From NCBI GenBank assembly GCA_937121175.1, contig CAKZKD010000012.1, positions 166,415 through 230,414 on the forward strand: a stretch of 64,000 nucleotides of DNA, in the 5' to 3' direction. The stretch is from an uncultured Flavobacteriales bacterium. Its GTDB lineage: Bacteria; Bacteroidota; Bacteroidia; Flavobacteriales_G; Salibacteraceae. A program made the translations under genes and the position numbers. This document shows positions 8,703 through 16,925 of the stretch, in pieces. Each line of letters begins with the position of its first letter. Position 1 is the stretch's first letter. Under the pieces are notes generated by a model. The model saw nothing but the letters and a program-made list of their open reading frames with translations, was not told the DNA's origin and did no database searches.

Positions 8703-10405
8703 TTGTATTTATTTTTTTTGTACTGGCCTGCCCTGCTACTTCCCAAGAGAATAGTTCTGCATTTCTCACAAAAAAAAGTACGATAAGCAAACAGAAAGAT
8801 TCAATACCCGATTTTCCATATACCAACAATCAGTCGGTAGGTTATCAGCTTTTGTATGAGCACACAAGCCTTACTGGCAGGCACATATATTATCAACAAA
8901 CCATAAATCATTTACCAATAGTTGGTAGCGGTTTAAAAGTACATTACCGACATAATGGTCAAATTATATATCAGGTTCATAATTGCGTTGCTCCGCAATT
9001 CAAAAAAAACAACTCTCCAAAGACAAATGGTATTGCTGATTCCACAAAATTTTGGATACCCACAATTCAAGGTTTGGTACTTGCTTCCAAATTATCAGTT
9101 CAAACTGATGATTTAGAAACGAATAAAGATATTTACATAGACAATAACGGGTCAGTAATCTTTGAAAAGTCACATAACAGTTACTTGAAAGAGCCAGATA
9201 GTCTTGCGAAAGTCCATGTATTTTTTCCTGACCCAATCACCTCTTCAAAATCGACTTACAAAGGTAATTTCGTCGATGACGAAGACAACAACAATCCAGA
9301 CCTCCAGCAACAAATTTTCGAAAAAGAAATTCCTGTTTTATTTAAGGACAATCAATTTTTGCTCGAAAATGATTACATAAAAATGATTGACTTAGAACGA
9401 CCCAACGACCCAGTGATAAGCAGTAGAGATGGCAAATTCTATTTTAATAGAAGCGAAAAAGGATTTGAAAATACAAATGTTTTTTACCATATATCTCGCC
9501 TGCGTATGCACATGGATTCGATTGGACACAAAAATTTAGGAAATAGACAAATCCTAATTGACGCTCATGGTACCACAAGCGATAATTCGTTTTATGCTTC
9601 AAATCACAATCCTCAAAGAATTCTCTTTGGTACTGGTGGTGTGGATGATGCCGAAGATGCTACTCCCATAATACACGAGTATGGGCATGCCATGAGTGAC
9701 TTCGCAGCTCCAGAGAGTAATTTGGGAATAGAAAGGGGCGCAATAGATGAAGGGTTGTGTGATTATATGGCGGCTAGCTACAAAACTGAAATTTCTGATC
9801 ACAATTGGCACAACATCTATCCTTGGGATGGACACAATGAATTTTGGGACGGTCGAGTTGCGAACACAACTAAAGTCTATTCGCCAGATTTTAAAGGTAC
9901 ACCGCATCAAAAAGGTGAAATACTTTGCCGAGCTTTAATGGACATTTATTTTAGTATTGGAAAGGAGTTGTCCGATAAATTGTTTTTCGAATCTTTATAT
10001 TATTTAGACGGTGAAATGACCATACCACAATATGGAAATGCATTACTCACCGTTGAAGAAGAATTATACGAGAGTCAATACAAGCAAGAAGTTTGTAATG
10101 CACTTCAAAGCCGAGGTATTGTAAATAGTTGCTATGTACATATTGATGAACAACCATCCTCATCGGACGTTGAGATAAAAAATTCTGCCGGTTTCTCTTA
10201 CAATAACGAACCAATTACTATTATGGCTAATCAAACTATAAATAAAGTAATCATTATTGGCACAACCGGTGCTGTAATTAGAACCCTTTCAAACAATTCA
10301 AACCAAATTAAAATAGAGCCTTCTGACATACCTGTAGGAGTTTATGTGTTAGAAGTTCAAAGATCTTCATCAGTTTACCGTACAAAAATCATTAAGTACC
10401 ATTAG
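8684..10405 (+). CDS. Secreted zinc metalloprotease (gluzincin) with T9SS sorting domain
   Basis: A 573-residue exported protease: signal peptide (to about residue 20), a propeptide-like region rich in FTP/PepSY-type features (GSGLKVHYRHNGQIIYQVHN), a catalytic domain with the zinc motif HEYGH (about residues 329-333) followed by the third ligand in GAIDEGLCDYMAA, and a C-terminal type A sorting domain ending YRTKIIKYH. The HExxH...E arrangement places it with the M4/M36 thermolysin/fungalysin clan; the exact family is uncertain. The product should be cleaved and anchored or released by T9SS. It overlaps yigZ at the start and converges on the thioesterase at the end (14 bp overlap). Confidence 0.85.
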   Translation: MEKKLIIVFIFFVLACPATSQENSSAFLTKKSTISKQKDSIPDFPYTNNQSVGYQLLYEHTSLTGRHIYYQQTINHLPIVGSGLKVHYRHNGQIIYQVHNCVAPQFKKNNSPKTNGIADSTKFWIPTIQGLVLASKLSVQTDDLETNKDIYIDNNGSVIFEKSHNSYLKEPDSLAKVHVFFPDPITSSKSTYKGNFVDDEDNNNPDLQQQIFEKEIPVLFKDNQFLLENDYIKMIDLERPNDPVISSRDGKFYFNRSEKGFENTNVFYHISRLRMHMDSIGHKNLGNRQILIDAHGTTSDNSFYASNHNPQRILFGTGGVDDAEDATPIIHEYGHAMSDFAAPESNLGIERGAIDEGLCDYMAASYKTEISDHNWHNIYPWDGHNEFWDGRVANTTKVYSPDFKGTPHQKGEILCRALMDIYFSIGKELSDKLFFESLYYLDGEMTIPQYGNALLTVEEELYESQYKQEVCNALQSRGIVNSCYVHIDEQPSSSDVEIKNSAGFSYNNEPITIMANQTINKVIIIGTTGAVIRTLSNNSNQIKIEPSDIPVGVYVLEVQRSSSVYRTKIIKYH

Positions 10406-10802
10406 TCTTTTTCAACATATTTAGAAACTCAACTGGTGCTTTTCTGGGTTTCCCCGATTTTACATCAACAAAAACTAGTGTTGTAAATGCAGAATTAATT
10501 TTCTGATTTTGTTGATTATAGGTGTCATAATCAAATCGAATTCTTACACCAGGATTTTCTTCAATCCGTGTTTCAATTATAAGTTCATCGTCGTAAAATG
10601 CAGGTTTAAAATACTTTATGCTATATTCAAGCACCGGCATCATAATTCCACTGTCTTCTAACTCCTTGTAGCTCATGCCTATTTTCTTCATGGCTTCTAC
10701 CCTTGCCACTTCGAAGTACATTGCGTAATTCCCATAGTACACGTACCCCATTCTGTCGGTTTCTGCATAACGGACCCTTAGTTTCGTTTTTGTTTTGTAC
10801 AT
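10392..10802 (-). CDS. YbgC/FadM family acyl-CoA thioesterase
   Basis: A 136-residue hot-dog fold protein. The 4-hydroxybenzoyl-CoA thioesterase-type motif RYAETDRMGYVYYGNYAMYFE (residues 10-30, catalytic Asp at RYAETDRMG) is complete. It is cytoplasmic and hydrolyses short or medium acyl-CoA; the true substrate is unknown. A thioesterase of this type next to dnaA is, from memory, a frequent arrangement in Bacteroidota. It is transcribed away from dnaA. Confidence 0.88.
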   Translation of the reverse strand: MYKTKTKLRVRYAETDRMGYVYYGNYAMYFEVARVEAMKKIGMSYKELEDSGIMMPVLEYSIKYFKPAFYDDELIIETRIEENPGVRIRFDYDTYNQQNQKINSAFTTLVFVDVKSGKPRKAPVEFLNMLKKTNGT

Positions 10803-11111
10803 TTAACTTTCTAAATTTTTGATAAAAAAGCTTCTAGTTGAAATAAAAAAATCCTTGACAAAATAACCCAAAATCACATACCAAAATGAGCATCAAGCAG
10901 ATAGCAATTTTGAGTTAAGTGAAGGTTAATTTAACAGTCAAATAAATTTAATAATCAAGAGGGAAATCGTTTTTTTATTTACTTTTTTATGAGAACATTT
11001 GTCGGGAATTCGAGAGGGCGATGTATCAGTCGCTAAATGAGTTTTTTCTAGAAAAAACAGCACAGGGATAAAATAATTTAAAGTTTCATCAAACGAATTG
11101 GATGGATTACA
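10803..11111. other. Divergent intergenic region upstream of dnaA
   Basis: About 309 bp, AT-rich, between the thioesterase and dnaA starts. I searched it by eye for DnaA boxes (TTATCCACA and the relaxed TTWTNCACA on both strands) and found none; the nearest thing is CAGGGATAA at 11064-11072 with three mismatches. A good TAnnTTTG -7 element is also missing. It must carry the dnaA promoter, but I cannot place it. Confidence 0.5.
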
Positions 11112-12548
11112 ATGAGCACTAAAAACCATGAAGAAATTTGGAATCGCTGTCTTTCAATAATTAAAGACAACGTAAATTTACAGAGCTACAAAACTTGGTT
11201 CGAACCAATAAAACCTCTCAGAATCAAAGACGACGTACTTACGATTCAAGTACCAAGTCAGTTTTTTTACGAATGGCTCGAAGAACACTACATTACTCTA
11301 CTCAAAAAGACAGTTAAAAAAGAATTAGGCACCGAAGGAAAGTTAGAATACAGTATAATTATGGACAATAACTTTAGTTCGTCCAAACCTTACACTGTGC
11401 GAATACCAACTAGTAACCGAAAAGAAACAAAGAACCCTTCTGTATCTATGCCACTTGATGTAGGTTCTAGCAAGGCAATCAAAAACCCGTTTATTATTCC
11501 GGGTTTAAAGAAAGTAGTAGTCGATTCGCAACTGAATCCTAATTACTCTTTTGACACGTATATTGAAGGAGACTCAAACCGATTGGCGCGTTCTGCAGGA
11601 TTTGCTGTTGCAAACAAACCCGGAGGCACTGCTTTTAACCCATTGTTGATTTATGGAGGAACTGGGCTTGGAAAAACTCACCTTTCACATGCAATTGGTA
11701 TTGAAATTAAGAAGAACCACCCAAACAAAACCGTTCTTTACGTTTCTTCGGAAAAATTCACACAGCAGTTCATTGATTCGGTTAGAAATAATACCCAAAA
11801 TGATTTTGTACATTTCTATCAAATGATTGACGTACTAATCATTGATGATGTTCAGTTCCTTTCTGGAAAAGAAAGAACGCAAGATGTCTTTTTTCACGTT
11901 TTTAATCACTTGCACCAAAACGGTAAACAACTTATCTTAACTTCAGATAAGCCTCCGGTAGAAATGCAAGGAATGGAGCAACGTCTTCTTTCTCGTTTCA
12001 AGTGGGGACTATCTGCAGACCTGCAAGTACCTTCTATTGAAACTAGAATTGCAATTCTAGAAATGAAAATGTATCAAGAAGGTATCGAATTACCAAAAGA
12101 AGTAATTGAATATCTTGCATACAGCATTACCACAAATGTTAGAGAATTGGAAGGAGCTTTAATTTCATTAATCGCGCAATCATCGTTAAACAAAAAGTCC
12201 ATCACCTTAGAATTGGCTAAGAAAATGATTGACAAGTTTGTGAAGAATACTGCTCGTGAAGTAAGTATCGATTACATACAAAAAGTAGTTTGCGATTATT
12301 TCGACTTAAACATAGAGTTGCTTAAGAGTAAAACAAGAAAAAGAGAAGTGGTTCAGGCACGTCAAATTGCTATGTTCTTCTCCAAAAAACTTACAAAAAG
12401 TTCATTGGCAAACATTGGAGCACACTGCGGTGGTAAAGACCACGCAACAGTATTACATGCATGCAAAACAGTGAACAATCTAATGGAAACCGATAAAACC
12501 TTTAGAGGTTATATTGATGAATTAGACAAAAAAATTGCATTGCAATAG
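11112..12548 (+). CDS. dnaA: Chromosomal replication initiator DnaA
   Basis: A 478-residue initiator ATPase. Domain I is at the start (EEIWNRCLSIIKDNVNLQSYKTWF region). The AAA+ core has Walker A GGTGLGKT (residues 182-189) and Walker B VLIIDDVQFL. The C-terminal helix-turn-helix carries the signature GGKDHATVLHACKTV that reads DnaA boxes. Length is normal for Bacteroidota. It stands alone, without dnaN, and is closed by a strong hairpin terminator 27 bp after the stop. Confidence 0.98.
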   Translation: MSTKNHEEIWNRCLSIIKDNVNLQSYKTWFEPIKPLRIKDDVLTIQVPSQFFYEWLEEHYITLLKKTVKKELGTEGKLEYSIIMDNNFSSSKPYTVRIPTSNRKETKNPSVSMPLDVGSSKAIKNPFIIPGLKKVVVDSQLNPNYSFDTYIEGDSNRLARSAGFAVANKPGGTAFNPLLIYGGTGLGKTHLSHAIGIEIKKNHPNKTVLYVSSEKFTQQFIDSVRNNTQNDFVHFYQMIDVLIIDDVQFLSGKERTQDVFFHVFNHLHQNGKQLILTSDKPPVEMQGMEQRLLSRFKWGLSADLQVPSIETRIAILEMKMYQEGIELPKEVIEYLAYSITTNVRELEGALISLIAQSSLNKKSITLELAKKMIDKFVKNTAREVSIDYIQKVVCDYFDLNIELLKSKTRKREVVQARQIAMFFSKKLTKSSLANIGAHCGGKDHATVLHACKTVNNLMETDKTFRGYIDELDKKIALQ

Positions 12549-12574
12549 GTTAGATTTGATTGGTTTTTAATTTT

Positions 12575-12604
12575 AAGAGGGCTTTTAGCCCTCTTTTTTT
12601 TTTG
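12575..12604 (+). terminator. Rho-independent terminator after dnaA
   Basis: An 8-bp perfect stem AAGAGGGC / GCCCTCTT with loop TTTTA, followed by an uninterrupted T tract. Classic intrinsic terminator geometry. Confidence 0.93.
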
Positions 12605-12646
12605 TTTTTATTCTAGTTAAAAACTTTAATTCTACGTTGAATCTCT

Positions 12647-12677
12647 ATTGATTATCATGAAAATAACCTTACTTTCG
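12647..12677 (+). promoter_or_regulatory. Promoter of rpsA (Bacteroidota type)
   Basis: ATTG at 12647-12650, exactly 19 nt, then TACTTTCG at 12670-12677, against the Bacteroidota consensus TTTG-N19-TAnnTTTG. Transcription would start around 12682-12684. This leaves about 80 nt of leader if translation begins at 12763, or under 10 nt if it begins at ATG 12691. Confidence 0.7.
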
Positions 12678-12762
12678 CCGCCCGAAATAAATGTCAGAAA
12701 GCGGAATCTGGCCTACTAATTACTCTCCTTCGTTCCGCAGTTGGAGATACAAATCAGAATTT

Positions 12763-14859
12763 ATGTCTGAAGAATCAAAAAAAGCTACCGAAGAAAAGGT
12801 AGAAGAAAAAGCAGCTGAGAAAAAAGCTCCTGCTAAAAAAACCACTGCAAAAGCCAAAACTGAAACTGCTGAGAAAAAGCCAGCAGCAAAAAAAGCTCCT
12901 GCTAAAAAAGCTGCTCCTAAAGCGGATAAAGCTGAAACTCCAGCAAAAGAAGAACCTAAAACTGAAGAAGCTCCAGTAGCGGAAAAAGTTGAAGTTGAAG
13001 AAGTAGTTGCTGCAGAAGAAGCTAAAGCTCCTAAACCGGAAGTAAAAGTTTCTGAGCCAGTTGATTATTCTAAAGTTAAACCTTTAGATGAATTTGATTG
13101 GGATTCTTACGCTGACTCTGACGAGCTTTACACGAAAGAGGAAAAAGCACAATTAGAAAATGTATATAAAGAAACACTAACTTCTATTTCGGATAATGAA
13201 GTATTAGATGGAGTTGTTTCTTCGATTACCAAAAAAGAAGTTGTTGTAAACATTGGCTACAAATCTGATGGTGTTATTACGGCAAACGAATTTAGATATA
13301 ACCAAGACTTAAAAATTGGTGACAACGTTGAAGTTTATGTTGAAAAAACAGAAGACAAAACAGGCCAATTGGTTCTTTCTCATAAAAAAGCAAGAACTAC
13401 AAGAGCTTGGGAGCATGTAAACTCTGCCTTAGATACGCAAGAAATTGTAACAGGGTTTATCAAGTGTAGAACAAAGGGTGGATTAATTGCTGATGTATTC
13501 GGTATCGAAGCTTTCTTACCTGGTTCTCAAATTGATGTTAAGCCAATTAGAGATTACGACCAATACGTTGGAAAAGAAATGGACTTTAGAGTGGTTAAAA
13601 TCAACCAAGAGTTCAGAAACGTAGTGGTATCTCACAAAGCGCTTATTGAAGCTGAGCTTGAAGAACAAAAAGTAGTAATCATGTCTAAACTTGAAAAAGG
13701 TCAAGTTTTAGAAGGTGTGGTTAAAAATATTACTTCTTACGGTGTATTTATTGATTTAGGTGGTGTTGACGGATTAGTTCACATTACGGACCTATCATGG
13801 GGAAGAATCAATCACCCAGAAGAAATGTTGGAGTTGGATGAGAAAATCAATGTTGTTATTTTGGATTTCGACGACGACAAAAAACGAATTGCACTTGGTG
13901 TAAAACAGTTGCAACCACATCCATGGGATTCACTTGCTGAGACTGTGAACGTTGGTGATAAAGTAAAAGGTAAAGTAGTTGTACTTGCCGATTACGGTGC
14001 TTTTGTTGAAATTGCTCCAGGAGTTGAAGGATTGATTCACGTTTCAGAAATGAGCTGGAGTCAGCACTTAAGAACTGCACAAGATTTCTTTAAAGTTGGT
14101 GATGAAGTAGAAGCTACAATTATGACATTGGATCGTGAAGAGCGTAAAATGTCGTTATCTACACGCCAGTTAACTCAAGACCCTTGGGAAGGAATCGAAT
14201 CTAAGTTCCCAGTTGACGGAAAAGTTAAAGGAAAGGTTACTAACCTATCCAACTTTGGTGTGTTCGTAGAATTGGAAGAAGGCGTGGATGGGTTAATTCA
14301 TATTTCTGACCTTTCTTGGTCTAAGAAAGTGAATCATCCAAGCGAATTCTGCAAAGCAGGAGAAGAAATCGAGGCAGTTGTTTTAGAAATTGACAAAGAC
14401 AACCGAAGATTAAGCTTAGGTCACAAGCAATTGGAAGAAAATCCATGGGAAGTATTCGAAACTGTATTCACAGAAGGGTCTATCCACCAAGGAACTTTAC
14501 TTTCTCTTACTGACAAAGGCGGCTTAGTTGGATTACCTTACGGTGTTGAAGGGTTTGCTCCTGGACGTCACTTAGTAAAAGAAGATGGTTCTAAAGTTAA
14601 AGTTGAAGAGCAAATTGATTTTGTAGTTCTTGAATTTAGTAAAGACGCTAAAAAAATCATTGTTTCTCACTCTAGAATTCACGAAAGTGCTGCCGAAGGA
14701 ACAAAAGCTGTTGAAAAAGGCGAAAGAAAAGCCAAAGGCGCAGCTACCAGAAAAGCGGTTAAGAAGCTTGCAGATAACGTTGAGAAATCTACCCTTGGAG
14801 ATTTGGATGCACTAAGTGCACTTAAAGCTAGCATGGAAAAAGAAGAAAAGAAGAAGTAA
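12763..14859 (+). CDS. rpsA: 30S ribosomal protein S1
   Basis: A 698-residue S1 protein that helps the 30S subunit bind mRNA. After a long Lys/Ala/Glu-rich N-terminal tail (about residues 1-100, with AKKAPAKK-type repeats), six S1 (OB-fold) repeats follow; LEGVVKNITSYGVFIDLGGVDGLVHITDLSWG is the best conserved. I start it at ATG 12763 (MSEESKKATEEK). An in-frame ATG at 12691 would add 24 residues rich in Trp/Tyr/Phe that do not look like S1, and it lies almost on the predicted transcription start. The charged tail is longer than in E. coli S1. Confidence 0.95.
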   Translation: MSEESKKATEEKVEEKAAEKKAPAKKTTAKAKTETAEKKPAAKKAPAKKAAPKADKAETPAKEEPKTEEAPVAEKVEVEEVVAAEEAKAPKPEVKVSEPVDYSKVKPLDEFDWDSYADSDELYTKEEKAQLENVYKETLTSISDNEVLDGVVSSITKKEVVVNIGYKSDGVITANEFRYNQDLKIGDNVEVYVEKTEDKTGQLVLSHKKARTTRAWEHVNSALDTQEIVTGFIKCRTKGGLIADVFGIEAFLPGSQIDVKPIRDYDQYVGKEMDFRVVKINQEFRNVVVSHKALIEAELEEQKVVIMSKLEKGQVLEGVVKNITSYGVFIDLGGVDGLVHITDLSWGRINHPEEMLELDEKINVVILDFDDDKKRIALGVKQLQPHPWDSLAETVNVGDKVKGKVVVLADYGAFVEIAPGVEGLIHVSEMSWSQHLRTAQDFFKVGDEVEATIMTLDREERKMSLSTRQLTQDPWEGIESKFPVDGKVKGKVTNLSNFGVFVELEEGVDGLIHISDLSWSKKVNHPSEFCKAGEEIEAVVLEIDKDNRRLSLGHKQLEENPWEVFETVFTEGSIHQGTLLSLTDKGGLVGLPYGVEGFAPGRHLVKEDGSKVKVEEQIDFVVLEFSKDAKKIIVSHSRIHESAAEGTKAVEKGERKAKGAATRKAVKKLADNVEKSTLGDLDALSALKASMEKEEKKK

Positions 14860-14879
14860 TTTTTCTTTAACAATAGTTG

Positions 14880-14918
14880 AAAGCCCTGTTCCGTAGTTCG
14901 GAATGGGGCTTTTTTTTG
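14880..14918 (+). terminator. Rho-independent terminator after rpsA
   Basis: Outer stem AAAGCCC/GGGCTTT, a short TG/TG internal mismatch, inner stem TTCCG/CGGAA and loop TAGTT, followed by a T run. It should insulate rpsA from the damaged locus that follows. Confidence 0.9.
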
Positions 14919-14937
14919 TAACTGCTTTAAGGAACTA

Positions 14938-15030
14938 TCACTTGACCTGTGACTCCATATGCTCTTTAATTAGTTTTTCTAACTCTTTAAGCCTTCCATC
15001 TAAATTTTCAAAAAGTTGATTAGACAGCCA
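14938..15030 (-). pseudogene. 3' remnant of a gene with a coiled-coil end
   Basis: On the minus strand a 30-codon open stretch ends at TGA (14938-14940) and reads ...LFENLDGRLKELEKLIKEHM..., a heptad-like charged helix that looks like the natural C-terminus of a protein. It has no start codon and is preceded in frame by a stop. It ends, in the upstream direction, at about 15020-15030, exactly where homology to the plus-strand beta-helix gene begins. I read this as the surviving end of a gene cut by a rearrangement. The parent family is not identified. Confidence 0.5.
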
Positions 15031-15098
15031 TCATAACTTTTAACAGTGCCACCAATATTACCCAGTGTACGTTTGATGGGTATGGTCACGGTGTATGG

Positions 15099-16925
15099 TT
15101 GTCAAGCACCCACCAAACCAACCCTACAAGAATTGAAGACAATACATTTACGGACTGTGCAATTGGAACCTACTCCTTAAGGGCAGACAATAGCCTTATT
15201 TTAAATAACGACTTTACCGATTGTGACGATGGATCTGTTCTAGAAGCATCAGTTGGTTTTAAACATACCGAAAATTCCTATTCTGGAACCAACCTATTTT
15301 TAGGGCTAGGAGTCAGAACTAAAAATTTATCCAATGCTACAAATCAGATATACAAAAACTCTTTTGAGGATGTCGGTTTTGGCATTTTCTCACACGGAGT
15401 TACTCCGTACTCTAACCAAGGCCTGAGTTATAAATGCAACGAATTTGAATCCAATTCCATTGACCGACACGATATGGTGGTTACGCAAGGAACGATTGAT
15501 AGAGACCAAGGTTATTGTGTTCCATTGATTAATCCTAATGCTAATTCTTTGCCAGCTGGCAACGCCATAAGCCATACGTGCTCCAATACGGTTTCTAACG
15601 GTGATATTGAAGTTTTTGAACCACAGACCGCTAAAATAACCTATGCCCATCATTTTGAGGTTACGCCAGCTACATATACTCCTGATTGTTTTAATAGTAC
15701 CAATATTTTTGCAGATGAGTGTCAAGCAGCTTTCTCCAATTCTTTATCGTGTCCATTGAGCTTCGGTTTTCTGGGTACGTATGCGGTTTTTAACACTAGA
15801 AAAAATACCGTTCGCTCTGCATACGGCTATCATAAAGATGAGTTTGGCGGTCTGATAAGTGAATACAACAACGCACTTGATGCAGGCAGTGCAGCCGACT
15901 TAATGACCTCCGTTGACTCTGTTTTGGATAAAGGAGATTCCGTTTCAGTTTATCTAATAAACACCGCAAATTTTGTTTCAGACGAAGTCCTTGAGTATTG
16001 CATGTACCACCCTGAAGGGCTAAATGGCGATGATTTGTATAAAACCTTAGAAGCATATTCCCCTTTAAGTTTGACATTACAGGAAGAAATAAGTAATCTT
16101 TCCGGGCAATTGACCAATCAACAAATCATGGATTTAGAAGAAATACAAAACGGTTTATCGGTTAGGGATGAAGCGGAAAACGAAATTCGGTTTCATGAAC
16201 AACAAGCTGAAATGGCCCTGAACGAACTGTTAAGTCTGTTTTTGTACGATTCTTCCTTAGACTCCTTCAACCAACCCCAAGACTCTATGCTGGTCTATTT
16301 ACTAGACTGGAACAGCAACTGGGCAAAAGAAAAAATGGTGAATATTTACTGGCAAAAAGAAATGTACACTGAAGCACAAACCGCAATTGATGAATTATCG
16401 GAGGAAGAACACTATGGAAATACAGTTATTTTGCTTCAAAAATTGCACAACGCTTTTTCTAACGATACGGATGTATATGCTTTACTGCCTGACACCAACC
16501 TAATTGATACTATTGCTCTCGATAGTACAGATATGGGGTACAGTTTGGCAAGAGCTTTAATGATGGAATTGTTAGGCAAGGTTTACCCAACCACTGTTAG
16601 CTATGAAGATTTTAATTGGAGCAGGAGCGACGGAAGTTCAACAAATGTTAGTTCAGTGAGGGATTTAAAAACCATTCAACTTTTTCCTAACCCAAATAAT
16701 GGTACCTTTAATCTTAAAGGACTTGGAATATTGAATAACAAGGGTAAAGAACAATTGATGTTGGATGTATTCGATAACATGGGTAAACAGGTTTTCGAGC
16801 AAACGCTAGCCCCTACTAACGAAGTAACCGTAAAACTGCCACCGTCTCTTTCAGGTGTATTTCATCTAAAAATAAGTAATTCGGAAGGTCAACAGTTTGT
16901 ACAAAAACTAATACTCAATGAATAA
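15099..16925 (+). CDS. 5'-truncated beta-helix protein with T9SS sorting domain
   Basis: 608 residues from a TTG at 15099. In-frame protein-like sequence continues upstream without a break to 15024, just behind TAG 15021-15023, and reads as another beta-helix coil (NITQCTFDGYGHGVWLSS). The N-terminal ~200 residues are right-handed parallel beta-helix repeats (NTFTDC, NDFTDC, NSFEDVGFGIFSHG). The end is a type A sorting domain (IQLFPNPNNGTFNL ... FVQKLILNE). A sorting domain requires Sec export, yet there is no signal peptide, ATG or promoter here. The 5' part of the gene seems to have been lost, making this likely a pseudogene, though the rest of the frame is intact. It overlaps the next gene by 8 bp. 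Confidence 0.7.
   Translation: MSSTHQTNPTRIEDNTFTDCAIGTYSLRADNSLILNNDFTDCDDGSVLEASVGFKHTENSYSGTNLFLGLGVRTKNLSNATNQIYKNSFEDVGFGIFSHGVTPYSNQGLSYKCNEFESNSIDRHDMVVTQGTIDRDQGYCVPLINPNANSLPAGNAISHTCSNTVSNGDIEVFEPQTAKITYAHHFEVTPATYTPDCFNSTNIFADECQAAFSNSLSCPLSFGFLGTYAVFNTRKNTVRSAYGYHKDEFGGLISEYNNALDAGSAADLMTSVDSVLDKGDSVSVYLINTANFVSDEVLEYCMYHPEGLNGDDLYKTLEAYSPLSLTLQEEISNLSGQLTNQQIMDLEEIQNGLSVRDEAENEIRFHEQQAEMALNELLSLFLYDSSLDSFNQPQDSMLVYLLDWNSNWAKEKMVNIYWQKEMYTEAQTAIDELSEEEHYGNTVILLQKLHNAFSNDTDVYALLPDTNLIDTIALDSTDMGYSLARALMMELLGKVYPTTVSYEDFNWSRSDGSSTNVSSVRDLKTIQLFPNPNNGTFNLKGLGILNNKGKEQLMLDVFDNMGKQVFEQTLAPTNEVTVKLPPSLSGVFHLKISNSEGQQFVQKLILNE

Noticed and set aside
11064..11072. CAGGGATAA as a DnaA box near dnaA
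   Set aside because: Three mismatches to TGTGGATAA and isolated; not better than chance in AT-rich DNA.
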